Positions 1 to 9,126 of a stretch of DNA of 64,000 bases are shown piece after piece (position 1 is the first letter of the stretch; each line of letters begins with the position of its first letter). Position numbers and translations under genes: made by a program. Origin of the DNA: 2-01-FULL-33-17 sp964474375. Lineage in GTDB: Bacteria > Patescibacteriota > Minisyncoccia > Phycocordibacterales > UBA9973. The notes beneath the pieces are model-generated. The model was not told the origin of the DNA, made no database searches, and saw only the letters and a program-made list of their open reading frames with translations. The stretch is taken from positions 84,469-148,468 of the forward strand of contig CAYYSG010000001.1 of NCBI GenBank assembly GCA_964474375.1, written 5' to 3'.

Positions 1-22
1 AATAAATTAGGTGGGGTATTAG

Positions 23-52
23 AATAAAAGCCGGTGTTAGCCGGCTTTTATT
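23..52. terminator. Rho-independent terminator of the M23 peptidase gene
   Basis: A 12-bp inverted repeat (arms 23-34 and 41-52, loop 35-40) with A-rich and T-rich flanks lies at the 3' end of the minus-strand peptidase gene and touches its stop codon. It could also end a plus-strand transcript entering from the left. Confidence 0.8.
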
Positions 53-1218
53 TATCTACAAGAGTTATCTACGAAACAGTTTCTAGCTCCACGAACTTCA
101 AAGTGTATGTGTGGGCCAGTGGATTGTCCTGAGTTACCAGTGGCTCCGATAGTTTGGCCATCGTTTACGCTTTGCCCATTGGATACGCTGATTCGTGATA
201 GGTGTCCGTACAGTGTTTGGGTACCGTTCGGGTGGGAAATAATGATCATGTTACCATAGCCTCCGTTCCATCCGCTGCGAGCTGCAATGACTGTACCTTC
301 GGCTGCTGCCACAACTGTAGTTCCGGTTTTACAACCTAGGTCGATACCGTTCTTACCGTGCAGGCCTTGGGTAATAACACAGTATACTGGCTTTCTATAG
401 TACCCGCCTTGTGAAGGTCCGTCATAGCCTGATATATAAGGTGATGTTCCTTTGCCATTTCCGGATACTATATTAAGTACGCTGTTTACAACACTGGTTG
501 TTTTTTTAGCGATAGTAGTGACTTTTGGTTTTGGAGCAGCTATTTCACCGTTTGGTACCATTAGCTCTTCGCCAACAGCTAGAGTCTCATCAGTTACACC
601 ATTGAAACGAGCTATTTCTGTAGCGTCAGCTCCGTATTTTTTAGCTATTTTGGCTAGTGTATCACCCCTTGCTATTGTATGGTTGACTCCAGATATAGGC
701 ATGATAAGTAGAGAAGTCCCTTCTTTTAAAGCCTTTTTCGGGTCGAGTCCATCGTTAGCCCATACGATAGTGTTGACTGTTACTTTGTACATTTGGGCAA
801 TTTTGCTCAAAGTGTCACCCTTTTTGGTAATGTATACATTAATTTCGTCTTCTTCAGGATAGTCTTCTGCGTCTAGGGCGCTACCTAGTACTCCGACTTC
901 GGGCATTAATACATCGCCTTCGTTCATTACTACTGTACTTTCTACTGTTTTTTCACCAGGTACGATACTTAGTTTAGCCTCAAGAACCGGAGTTGTTTGG
1001 CTATTTTGGCCATTGTCTAGTGATTCGGCTTTGGCATCACCACTGAAAAAGTCAGCAATTTGCGACAAAATACCAGCATTTGCACTAACTGGAGTCAGGG
1101 TAACAGATAAAATTAGCATCCAAGATGTTAAAATAGATGCAATGTAAGCTGGTTTCTTATATTCGGAGCTTTGCGGGGAACCCGCGGGAGCATCCTGCTT
1201 GTTTATATTTAATTCCAT
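52..1218 (-). CDS. LysM-containing M23 family metallopeptidase (murein endopeptidase)
   Basis: This is a probable cell-wall hydrolase cutting peptidoglycan cross-links, acting outside the membrane. The 388-aa protein has a hydrophobic segment at about residues 24-47 ending in a signal-like VSANA, two LysM peptidoglycan-binding repeats (about 129-173 with GDTLSKIA, and 178-222 with GDTLAKIA), a short Lys/Thr/Ser linker, and a C-terminal M23 domain from about 270. The M23 zinc motifs are seen as LHGKNGIDLG (candidate ligands H and D) and HIHFEV near residue 370. The first motif has more residues between H and D than the common HxGxD form, so the exact ligand is inferred. The start gives a complete signal region. 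Its 5' end faces the next gene across a divergent intergenic region. It is likely a housekeeping cell-division or growth hydrolase. Confidence 0.88.
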   Translation of the reverse strand: MELNINKQDAPAGSPQSSEYKKPAYIASILTSWMLILSVTLTPVSANAGILSQIADFFSGDAKAESLDNGQNSQTTPVLEAKLSIVPGEKTVESTVVMNEGDVLMPEVGVLGSALDAEDYPEEDEINVYITKKGDTLSKIAQMYKVTVNTIVWANDGLDPKKALKEGTSLLIMPISGVNHTIARGDTLAKIAKKYGADATEIARFNGVTDETLAVGEELMVPNGEIAAPKPKVTTIAKKTTSVVNSVLNIVSGNGKGTSPYISGYDGPSQGGYYRKPVYCVITQGLHGKNGIDLGCKTGTTVVAAAEGTVIAARSGWNGGYGNMIIISHPNGTQTLYGHLSRISVSNGQSVNDGQTIGATGNSGQSTGPHIHFEVRGARNCFVDNSCR

Positions 1219-1409
1219 AGTTATAAGGGGACGGAGTAACAGAGTTTTTTCGGCAAGGTTCCCTTACATATATAATGGTGCCTCTTTATGGGTCAGCAGT
1301 CAAGGCTCGTATAGTGTTCCATGTGGAAATGGGATTTATTTTCGCTAAAAAGCCTTATTTTACGTGTTTTTTGACTTAAAAGACCTAATTGTTGTATAAT
1401 TTGGGGTAT
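1219..1409. promoter_or_regulatory. Divergent promoter region between the M23 peptidase and the 1470-aa protein
   Basis: On the plus strand TTGACT (1370-1375), an 18-nt spacer and TATAAT (1394-1399) lie just before the ATG at 1410, so the mRNA would have almost no leader. On the minus strand a TATATA-like box near 1265-1272 would leave a leader of roughly 40-50 nt for the peptidase gene. No gene is seen here. Confidence 0.65.
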
Positions 1410-4400
1410 ATGAAAAGCCCGGAATTAAAAACTGGCAGTGAGCTAAATGAAATTGAGGAAGAGTTTGGAAAGGCGCAAGATTTTATTGAGGAAAATCTTA
1501 GTTACCTAGATGACATTATAGAAAAATACGAGTTTTTGAATGATAAGCATCAGCAAACCAATGATCTCTGGTATACAGGAAAGATGCAAGATCTGTATAA
1601 TCATCTAAAATTGTTCTATAAAGATATAGATTATGATAAAATAGAAGAGTCAGACAAATCTGGAATTACTAAGATCTTAGCAAATATTGTAAAACAAATT
1701 GAAATAAACAGTATTAACACTACTTTAAAAAAAATATACGGTAAATATAGCAGAGAAAGGAAACTAGAAGAAAAACAAGAATTACTTAAAGAAGTAGAAT
1801 CTCTTAAGAAAGAAAAAAAGTTTATAGAAAACAAAGATTATACAAAAGAAATTATAAGTAGAAAAGAAGAATCAATGACAAATAGAAACCCAGATAACTC
1901 AAATCCAAGAAGAGGGGGAAAACTTCCTGAAACTATAGAAGCTGAATCAAAAGCTAGGATGAATGAAATAGATGCTAAAAACAAAGCTGAGATAGAAAAG
2001 GCTAAAGAACTTTCTAAAATAAAAATAAAAGAAAAAAAGAAAGAAGCTAAAATAGAAAATAAGAAAAAGGAAAAAGTAGACGACAAAACCTTGATTTCAG
2101 ATATAGCTGAAAAAGAAGCCAATGGCATAACTCTATCTTCAGATGAAGAGAATTTAAAAATAAAGCACCCTATTTTATACAAAAAAGAGCTTAAAAAACA
2201 TTTAGATAATCTGGAAGACCCGGATGAAATAGCTAGTAACATTGCTATTGCTGAAATAGAAGGCAAAAAATTATCTGGCTCTGAGAATAAGTTTGTCTCT
2301 GGTGTTGCTAATAGAAACAAGGTAGATAATCTAAAAAACAAAATAGACAGTATTGCTAAAAGATTAGCTAAAGGTGAAAAAGCTACTAAGTTTCTTCGAG
2401 ATGACAAAGAATTCTATAAAAAGTATAAAGGCACTATAGATTCTCAAGCTGAAGAATTTGGGGATTTAGGTGAAGAAGCCAAGCAAAATCTTATAAATAC
2501 TCTAGCCGAAAAAATAGCATCTGAAACCACTCTTGATCCAGCAGAAGAAGCAGATTTTCGTAAACACGAAAAGGAAATTTTGGATTTAGCAGGGGAAAAA
2601 CTAAAGAACAACAAAGAAGCTGTAAAGGTCAGACGTGAAATTGCTATTGCTGAACTAGACCATGTTGGCCCACCACCTGTTGATTTAACTCCAGAACAAG
2701 AAATGCGAACCCGTATACCATCAGAGCGTGTTTTGATTGATAAAGAAAAAACTAATATTACCGGCGAGCGTGCTGAATATGACAGAATAGCTAGTCTTCT
2801 TTTTGCTACACCCAATATCGTTCTTCTACCAGAACAGAAAAAAATTTATGATGCTAACAAGGATTTAATAGACGCCAAGGTTGTAGAACTAAAAGAGGCT
2901 GACTTAAAAGCCAAGAAGGATAAAATCATTGATGAAAAGTCTAATGGTCGTAATTTGAACGATGTGCAAACTGCTTTGTACAATGAACACAAAGCAGAAT
3001 TAGATCCGATAATTCTTGAGAATCTAAAAAAATCTTACGAAGATGCAAAAGCTGCTAATAATTTTACTGACATGCAAAATTATGAGATTTATATAAAAGC
3101 TCATGTTCGTGACTCTGAAAAAGCTCGCACTGCTTACAAGCCATTAGCGGACAGGTTGGCGCGTACATTAAATAGTGACAAATATAAAGAACTAGTTGAT
3201 AAAAATACTAAAGCGCCAGGTACTTTGGATCCAGCGGAAAATACTTTACTAGAACAGTACAATAAAGAAATAAAAGAAACAGAGAATGCACTAAACGCAG
3301 TTGGCCCATCAGGTAAATTGTTTGCTGATTTGGAAGTCCAGCGTGCTAATTTAGCCAAAGCTTCACAAGAATTCCAATCATCTTTTGTACGTAAATTCCC
3401 AATGGCTAAAGTCGTAGGGGTTATTGGCGGTATGTTTGGTGCTAAATGGAGCGCTATGAAAGAAGGCGACAAAACAGCTGCTGCCAAAAGTGCGATGGAT
3501 AATACTCAAATAGAATACGACAAAGTCCGCCGTAATTTAATGAATACTTTGGTGGAAGAAGAACATACTGTACGCAAAACTCTAGGGCAAGATTTTAAAA
3601 ACCTTGGAGTAGCTGATAAATATTCTCTAGAATCATTCATTGGTAAGGTCAATAAAGAATTCGTAGAAGACGAACACAAAAAACTTGACGACATGAAGCA
3701 TGTACTAGAAGGCACTGTCCGTGGTAGCGCAATGCGTAGATGGGGTGAATGGAACAGTAAAGGAGGAATATTTAAAAACGTTGAAAATCCTGTACATAGA
3801 AAACTTTTACATAGAGCTAGTATGGCTATAATGTTGGGTGTTCCTATATCTATTGCTGGTAGCGCAGTTATTGCTGGAGCTTTGTCTTTAACTGGCGTAG
3901 CTACTGCTTCCGCTGCTCTTACCTCGATAACTCCATCTATGGTAGGTTATAGATTGTTAAGAGGAGTTTGTGGGGGTGTTGCTGGTGAGTCAGCTGCTAT
4001 GCTTTATGCAAGAGTACGAGGTGGAAAACTAAACAAAGAAGGTGAACTTGAAAACCTTGTGAGCGATCGTGATAAGGAAATAAAACTAGACAGGGAAAAA
4101 TTTACAAAAGAAATGATGACTAGTTTTGCTATCGATGTCAAACCAGAAGTCAGCTCTGATATGATGAACCAAATCCGCAATGACCATAAAAAAACAGTTG
4201 ATAATTACATGAACCGCCAAGGTAAAATCCGTCGAGGGGAATTATGGGTGAGACTAGCTACTGGTGGGCTTACTGCTTATGGTTTATCACATGTTATGCC
4301 TGGAGCAGATTCTATAACTGACACTACTCCTGACCAAGGTACTCCAAAACCGGAAGTAGCACCAATAGTAACGCCAGAACCAGGTGTAGAAGATTTGGAA

Positions 4401-5822
4401 CTGCGTGGTGTGTCAGTGGATGCTAGCTCCAAAGGTTCTATTCAGACTTTCATGAATTTGAAAGAAAAGATGCTGGACCAGTATGAATCTGACCCACGTT
4501 TTGCTGGTCTTGACCGTGAAGCCATGGCTCAAAAAATGATCAGTGAAGGCAATATGGACCCATTTGTAGAAGAAATAATGGGTGCAAAATCTTACGCTGA
4601 CTTTGCTGAAGTAGCAAAAGATCATGGCTTTTGGAAGTTATCCGGTGTAGGTAATCCCGAAGTAGATAGTGCATCTGTCCCAGCTGGTTCAACTATTGGT
4701 TTCCGAACTCCAGATGGTGGTGGTGACTTGTACTATTATATAAAAACCCCAAATGGTCAGGAAATAAAAATAACTGACTTTGCTGACCAGGCCAGTGGTA
4801 AATTTGGTGGTGTGAATTTAATCGACACTACAGTACCGAAGCCGTCCGGTATTGATACTGGTGCAGGTAATGGTAATGGTGAATTGCCACCAGACTCATT
4901 ACTAGGTCCCGAAGAATACACTCAAGGCGACCCTATAACACCCGTAACAGAATCTGATTTGTCAGGTGGTCAAACTGAATCTTCTAATGGTGTGAGCGAT
5001 GCTGGGAATAGTACAGAAACTGTTCCAGCTCCTGCACCAACTGGACTAGATGATGCTAGTTTTTATAAATCTATAAAGAATCCTGGCAACGAACACGATT
5101 ATTATACAAATAAATACGGTTTTGAATCCAAAGGTAAAATGACTTATATGCCAGGTACAGCTGAAGACCCAACTACCGAATATTATGACAAGGCTGGTAA
5201 CTATTTCTACACTGAACAATATAGTGGTTATAACAAAATTGCAGGGGGTCCGCATGATATCAAGAATAGTCCAATGTATAGGGAATACCATGCTCTAAAG
5301 AATAATTATGATACAGCTCAGCAAGAATTAATAAAACTTGAAACAGCTAAACTAAATGCAGCTCGCGCTAGTGCTGACAATGCTTATAACAATATGCCAG
5401 GTCAGTCCACTAACAATCCAGCTGTTGACCCTGAAGTATTGCAAGCTCGTGAAATAGCTATCAAACAAAACACAACGGAAATAGCTAACAATTGGGTTGA
5501 TGATACATTTGGTAGAGGTGACGAAGATTCTAGTTTGCAAAGAATGTTGGGTATACACAAGAAGGGTATTGAAACAAAAGCCTGGGCTAATTTAAAAAAC
5601 GATAAAGTCTTAGACCTCGTTAACGACAGTAAAACTCCATCAGGTGACGATGTATATGGTGGGTCCAAGCTTTCCAATAAAGAATCTGAATTCTTAGGTG
5701 TTCTTATAAACAAATCACAGCAGTATGGTTTGAATCCTGATACAAACGAAACAGTCGAATCATTTACTCAAAGATTAGCCGCAGCCGAAGCTCGAACAAA
5801 ACTAGTCGCTGGCTCAAGATAG
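1410..5822 (+). CDS. Very large coiled-coil membrane protein of unknown function
   Basis: I do not recognise a family. I chose the ATG at 1410 (about 1470 aa) because a good TATAAT box at 1394-1399 overlaps the upstream in-frame TTG at 1389. The first 800 residues are Lys/Glu-rich and predicted helical coiled coil, with repeated patterns resembling EKEANGxxLSxxEExxxKxHPxLYKK at several places (degenerate internal repeats about 55-60 residues apart). A hydrophobic region near residues 805-865 (Ala/Gly/Ser-rich) and a second at about 945-965 would cross the membrane. A Pro/Asp/Glu-rich segment and a 450-residue Gly/Asn/Thr-rich exterior-like part follow. It may bridge the cytoplasm and cell surface. 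The DNA of the N-terminal third is very A-rich on the coding strand. It is followed at 36 nt by a small conserved-looking gene. Confidence 0.75.
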   Translation: MKSPELKTGSELNEIEEEFGKAQDFIEENLSYLDDIIEKYEFLNDKHQQTNDLWYTGKMQDLYNHLKLFYKDIDYDKIEESDKSGITKILANIVKQIEINSINTTLKKIYGKYSRERKLEEKQELLKEVESLKKEKKFIENKDYTKEIISRKEESMTNRNPDNSNPRRGGKLPETIEAESKARMNEIDAKNKAEIEKAKELSKIKIKEKKKEAKIENKKKEKVDDKTLISDIAEKEANGITLSSDEENLKIKHPILYKKELKKHLDNLEDPDEIASNIAIAEIEGKKLSGSENKFVSGVANRNKVDNLKNKIDSIAKRLAKGEKATKFLRDDKEFYKKYKGTIDSQAEEFGDLGEEAKQNLINTLAEKIASETTLDPAEEADFRKHEKEILDLAGEKLKNNKEAVKVRREIAIAELDHVGPPPVDLTPEQEMRTRIPSERVLIDKEKTNITGERAEYDRIASLLFATPNIVLLPEQKKIYDANKDLIDAKVVELKEADLKAKKDKIIDEKSNGRNLNDVQTALYNEHKAELDPIILENLKKSYEDAKAANNFTDMQNYEIYIKAHVRDSEKARTAYKPLADRLARTLNSDKYKELVDKNTKAPGTLDPAENTLLEQYNKEIKETENALNAVGPSGKLFADLEVQRANLAKASQEFQSSFVRKFPMAKVVGVIGGMFGAKWSAMKEGDKTAAAKSAMDNTQIEYDKVRRNLMNTLVEEEHTVRKTLGQDFKNLGVADKYSLESFIGKVNKEFVEDEHKKLDDMKHVLEGTVRGSAMRRWGEWNSKGGIFKNVENPVHRKLLHRASMAIMLGVPISIAGSAVIAGALSLTGVATASAALTSITPSMVGYRLLRGVCGGVAGESAAMLYARVRGGKLNKEGELENLVSDRDKEIKLDREKFTKEMMTSFAIDVKPEVSSDMMNQIRNDHKKTVDNYMNRQGKIRRGELWVRLATGGLTAYGLSHVMPGADSITDTTPDQGTPKPEVAPIVTPEPGVEDLELRGVSVDASSKGSIQTFMNLKEKMLDQYESDPRFAGLDREAMAQKMISEGNMDPFVEEIMGAKSYADFAEVAKDHGFWKLSGVGNPEVDSASVPAGSTIGFRTPDGGGDLYYYIKTPNGQEIKITDFADQASGKFGGVNLIDTTVPKPSGIDTGAGNGNGELPPDSLLGPEEYTQGDPITPVTESDLSGGQTESSNGVSDAGNSTETVPAPAPTGLDDASFYKSIKNPGNEHDYYTNKYGFESKGKMTYMPGTAEDPTTEYYDKAGNYFYTEQYSGYNKIAGGPHDIKNSPMYREYHALKNNYDTAQQELIKLETAKLNAARASADNAYNNMPGQSTNNPAVDPEVLQAREIAIKQNTTEIANNWVDDTFGRGDEDSSLQRMLGIHKKGIETKAWANLKNDKVLDLVNDSKTPSGDDVYGGSKLSNKESEFLGVLINKSQQYGLNPDTNETVESFTQRLAAAEARTKLVAGSR

Positions 5823-5858
5823 ATTGCGCATTAAAAATTAACAAGCTAAAATATAAGT

Positions 5859-6146
5859 ATGCAAACATTAAAAGATCTTATAACAAATTCATTTGCCTTT
5901 GCTGACATGGCCGATGAAGAAAAGTCTAAAATCATAGAAGAGCTAGCTGACATTGCAATACAACGTACTGTCATGCGTGCACTGGACAAAATGACCGACG
6001 ACGAAGTCGCCGAGTTCGACAAAACAATGGGCGACCAAGCGGAACCTTCTAAAGTATTCCAATATTTGGAAAACCGTGTACCGTCATTCTACGACATGCT
6101 CCGCGAAGAAGTCTTGCGTTTGCAAGCTAACGCTACTGGTAACTAA
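5859..6146 (+). CDS. Small acidic hypothetical protein (DUF5663-like?)
   Basis: A 95-aa acidic, fully helical protein with no membrane segment or signal peptide. The pattern (FADMADEEKSKIIEELADIA, a central MTDDEVAEF, then a Pro-containing terminal helix) resembles the small DUF5663-type proteins that I recall from CPR genomes; that match is from memory and not certain. It sits 36 nt after the 1470-aa membrane protein on the same strand and before a strong terminator, so the two probably share a transcript. Function unknown. Confidence 0.7.
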   Translation: MQTLKDLITNSFAFADMADEEKSKIIEELADIAIQRTVMRALDKMTDDEVAEFDKTMGDQAEPSKVFQYLENRVPSFYDMLREEVLRLQANATGN

Positions 6147-6165
6147 ATTTAAAATAAATAGCACG

Positions 6166-6196
6166 AAAAAAGCCCTTCATTACGAAGGGCTTTTTA
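6166..6196. terminator. Bidirectional Rho-independent terminator
   Basis: A 12-bp perfect inverted repeat (stem GCCCTTC/GAAGGGC with A and T runs on each side) lies between two convergent genes and can end both transcripts. Confidence 0.9.
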
Positions 6197-6208
6197 TAAA
6201 ATAAGTTT

Positions 6209-7021
6209 TTAAGAGTCTTGATTTTGTGCTGGTGGCTGGGTTCTATTTTTTGAACGATTTAAAATAAAAAAGTTTAAAAGCACTATTGCAAGTATGATCA
6301 AGCATACAAGTAAGATAAGCATATGGTAGTTGCTGTCTTGATCAGGTTTTTGATAACCCATCTTTTCAGCAGCTATTTTAGCATTATCTATTGCATCTAG
6401 ATCATCCTGGCGTAGCTTCTTCTTAATTTCTCTCATGTCATCTACTGACTTTTTGAGCCTTTCGTAATCTTTTCTATAAAGACTATCGATATCGCAAGAC
6501 TGGTCGCAATTGCTAGATTTTTTACAATCTTTGCATTCGTCGTTAGGTGTAGTGACTTTTTCTTTTTCCGGGGTCAGGTCAGCATTGCCGTTGATGGCAT
6601 TGTTGATTAGCCCTTGATCGGTTGAGATCATCTGAGCGCATTGCATTACTAGCCAAGGTTGGCTATTGTACACAAATACGTTCTTGTTGATTACTTTAAC
6701 CGGTCCAAAAGATCCAGCCTTGCCGTTAAGAAGATGTGTATTATAAAAGTTCGAGCCAGTAGCTTTGTCAGCAACCGTTGAACCATTACGTACCTCTTCT
6801 AATGTCAGACCAAAACTGCTTTTACAGAATCTACGTAAGACTTTAGTCCATTCTCCACATGTCATTCCTGGATACAGGGTAACATTTGCATTTTCTGGGT
6901 TTACAACGTAGTCATAACCCTTGTTAGTGATAGGTTCACCTTTTACACCTTTAGCATTCGCGGAGAATGCAACAAGAATAATGGCAAGTGTGGCCAAAAT
7001 CCCTTTTATATATTTTTTCAT
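6209..7021 (-). CDS. Exported, C-terminally membrane-anchored protein of unknown function
   Basis: A 270-aa protein with a clear signal peptide (lysines, hydrophobic core, AFSANA cleavage site near residue 23), an exterior domain, a cysteine cluster (CKDCKKSSNCDQSCD, about residues 164-178), a charged helical stalk (about 180-225) and a C-terminal membrane helix (about 234-253) followed by a short basic tail. This is the layout of a surface protein held by its C terminus. Its promoter is typical (TTGACT, 17 nt, TATTAT) and leaves a leader of about 25-30 nt, unlike many leaderless neighbours. I do not recognise the exterior domain; the cysteines suggest disulfides or metal binding. Confidence 0.75.
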   Translation of the reverse strand: MKKYIKGILATLAIILVAFSANAKGVKGEPITNKGYDYVVNPENANVTLYPGMTCGEWTKVLRRFCKSSFGLTLEEVRNGSTVADKATGSNFYNTHLLNGKAGSFGPVKVINKNVFVYNSQPWLVMQCAQMISTDQGLINNAINGNADLTPEKEKVTTPNDECKDCKKSSNCDQSCDIDSLYRKDYERLKKSVDDMREIKKKLRQDDLDAIDNAKIAAEKMGYQKPDQDSNYHMLILLVCLIILAIVLLNFFILNRSKNRTQPPAQNQDS

Positions 7022-7214
7022 TTGTTGTAGATCTTATTAAGTATATAATAGCATATTATGGGCTAAAAGTCAAGGGGGTAAAACAAGCCTTATTTAGGCT
7101 ATTTAGTGCTTGTTTTACAAGCATTTTTAGGGCATTAAGTCCATAAAACCTTATAAAATAAGGGTTTTAAGGTATCAACAAGGGCAAAATGGGGTTTTGT
7201 GCTAAAATAGCTCT
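7022..7214. promoter_or_regulatory. Divergent intergenic region with three nested inverted repeats
   Basis: The left part holds the promoter of the exported-protein gene (minus strand TTGACT-17-TATTAT). The rest packs an 11-bp perfect inverted repeat (arms 7078-7088 and 7108-7118), an overlapping alternative hairpin (GCTTGT/ACAAGC at 7108-7122 followed by a T run), and a third hairpin (7145-7154 with 7158-7168, one bulge). The helicase promoter box TAAAAT (7203-7208) is 6 nt from its ATG. Confidence 0.6.
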
Positions 7215-9125
7215 ATGCATTTCCTTGAAACACTTTCACCAGCCCAAAAAGAGGCCGCAACTTATATAAATGGACCTCTTTTGATAATAGCTGGTGCTGG
7301 TGCCGGCAAGACTAAGACCATTACTGCTCGAATCGCCCATATAATAGAAGGCGGAGTAAAACCCGAAAACATATTGGCTGTGACTTTTACCAACAAAGCA
7401 GCTAAAGAAATGCGCGAACGCGTGCATACACTGCTGGGTTCTATGCGGTTAAATACATCACCAGTTGTTATGACTTTTCACGCGCTGGGTGTATTTATGC
7501 TTCGCGAACATGGGCATTTACTCGGGCTCAAGCGCGGGTTTGCCATCATGGATGAAGACGACACATTAGTACTATATAAAGAATGTTTGCGTACACTGGA
7601 CATATCACCGAAAGAATACGACCCTAAATTCTTCCGGTCTGTTATTTCCCGCGAAAGACAAGACGGAGTAACCTGTGATACTTATGAACCATCAGCACAC
7701 GGACAAAAAGGTTTCTTAGTTAAACAAGTTTGGCGCCTGTACAACGAAAAAAAGGTACAAGGCGGCGGTGTGGACTTTGATGATTTATTAACTATGCCTA
7801 TCGAGCTTTTGAAAAAAAACAACGAAGTCCGCAGTATGTATCATCAGCGTTTTTCTTATGTGCATGTGGATGAGTATCAGGACGTAAATGACCTGCAAGT
7901 TGAAATGATAGAACTAATCTTGGGTCAGCATAAAAATATTTGTGTTGTGGGTGATGCCGACCAAACTATATATTCTTGGCGTGGTTCGAAGATCGAACAC
8001 ATCATGCAGTTCGAAAAAAAGTTTGCTCCTGTGCACGTAGTCATGCTCGAGGAAAATTATCGTTCAAGCAAAATTATTCTTGATGCTGCAAACTTTGTAG
8101 TGAAGAAGAACAAAAACCGTGTTCCGAAAAATCTATATACACAAAAAGGTGACGGTGAAGTTATAACTGTACTGGAATGTGTCGACGAATACGATGAAGC
8201 CAAAACCATAGTTAATAAAGTCCGTGATGCAATAAACAGTGGTGTTAAGCCTACCGAAATATCTATATTATATAGGGCTAATTTCCAGTCACGGGTTCTG
8301 GAAGAGGCATTTTTAAATAGTGGTATTCCTTACACTATGCTGGGCACACGGTTTTTCGACAGGCGTGAAGTCAAAGATGTATTGTCTTTTATTCGTTGTA
8401 GTATGAACCGTAATTCTATTCCAGACATTACGCGTGCTATTACGTGCGTGCCGCGTGGTATAGGTAAAACCAGTTTAGCCAAAGTTTTGTCTGGTGATGT
8501 TTCTTCTCTTACTGCTAAAGCCAGCGCTTCACTAAATAATTTTTATAATTTGCTCGATAGAATTAGTTTAGTCATCGATGGTAAGACCCCTAGTGAAGCA
8601 TTGATATACACCATTCACGAATCAGGATTGGAAAAAGAATTAAAAGAAGAAGGACCCAGTGGTATGGAAAGAATCGAAAACATAAAAGAACTAGCATCAC
8701 TCGCTAGTAACTATGACCAATACGGAGCCGACGGCATGATGCTGTTTCTGGAACACGCTGCGCTATATGATAGTGATGTTGTTAATCAAGGCAAACAAGA
8801 CGGTGTAATGCTAATGACAGTACACAGCGCCAAAGGTCTTGAATGGGATACTGTGTTTATAACAGGGCTCGAACAATTTCTGTTTCCGCATGTTTCGGAA
8901 AATAGCACCAGTGCTCTTGAGCAAGAAGAGGAGCGTCGTCTAATGTATGTAGCCATAACTCGCGCTAAAAGAAAGCTGTATACATCCTATGCACAACTGC
9001 GAACTATCTTTGGACAAAAAAGAGTCGAAGCGCCATCTGAATTCTTGTACGACATACCGGACGATAGTAAAGAAATAGTTCAGTCATGGAGCTCTGGCCG
9101 CGAGCGTGTGGTATATTTAGATTAG
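7215..9125 (+). CDS. pcrA: UvrD/PcrA/Rep-family superfamily 1 DNA helicase
   Basis: ATP-driven 3'-5' DNA helicase for repair and replication restart. The 636-aa sequence shows the SF1A motifs in order: Walker A AGAGAGKT (about 27-34), TFTNKAAKEM (motif Ia), DEYQD (about 221-225, Walker B), GDADQTIYSWRG (about 245-256), EENYRSS (motif IV), TVHSAKGLEWD (about 534, motif V) and YVAITRAK (about 580, motif VI). At 636 aa it is shorter than typical UvrD/PcrA (about 720 aa), mainly lacking a long C-terminal tail. I cannot separate PcrA, UvrD and Rep by sequence alone. The start is supported by the TAAAAT box exactly 6 nt upstream. rsmA follows after 1 nt, so the two are cotranscribed. Confidence 0.93.
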   Translation: MHFLETLSPAQKEAATYINGPLLIIAGAGAGKTKTITARIAHIIEGGVKPENILAVTFTNKAAKEMRERVHTLLGSMRLNTSPVVMTFHALGVFMLREHGHLLGLKRGFAIMDEDDTLVLYKECLRTLDISPKEYDPKFFRSVISRERQDGVTCDTYEPSAHGQKGFLVKQVWRLYNEKKVQGGGVDFDDLLTMPIELLKKNNEVRSMYHQRFSYVHVDEYQDVNDLQVEMIELILGQHKNICVVGDADQTIYSWRGSKIEHIMQFEKKFAPVHVVMLEENYRSSKIILDAANFVVKKNKNRVPKNLYTQKGDGEVITVLECVDEYDEAKTIVNKVRDAINSGVKPTEISILYRANFQSRVLEEAFLNSGIPYTMLGTRFFDRREVKDVLSFIRCSMNRNSIPDITRAITCVPRGIGKTSLAKVLSGDVSSLTAKASASLNNFYNLLDRISLVIDGKTPSEALIYTIHESGLEKELKEEGPSGMERIENIKELASLASNYDQYGADGMMLFLEHAALYDSDVVNQGKQDGVMLMTVHSAKGLEWDTVFITGLEQFLFPHVSENSTSALEQEEERRLMYVAITRAKRKLYTSYAQLRTIFGQKRVEAPSEFLYDIPDDSKEIVQSWSSGRERVVYLD

Positions 9126-9126
9126 T

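Noticed and set aside
452..862. Open frame of 136 codons on the plus strand opposite the M23 peptidase
   Set aside because: The minus-strand gene has clear LysM and M23 motifs; this frame is only its complement and has no promoter or recognisable protein features.
1838..2815. Hydrophobic-looking open frames on the minus strand opposite the 1470-aa protein
   Set aside because: They are the complement of Lys/Glu-rich codons (giving Phe/Leu/Ser-rich sequence) and reflect composition, not coding.
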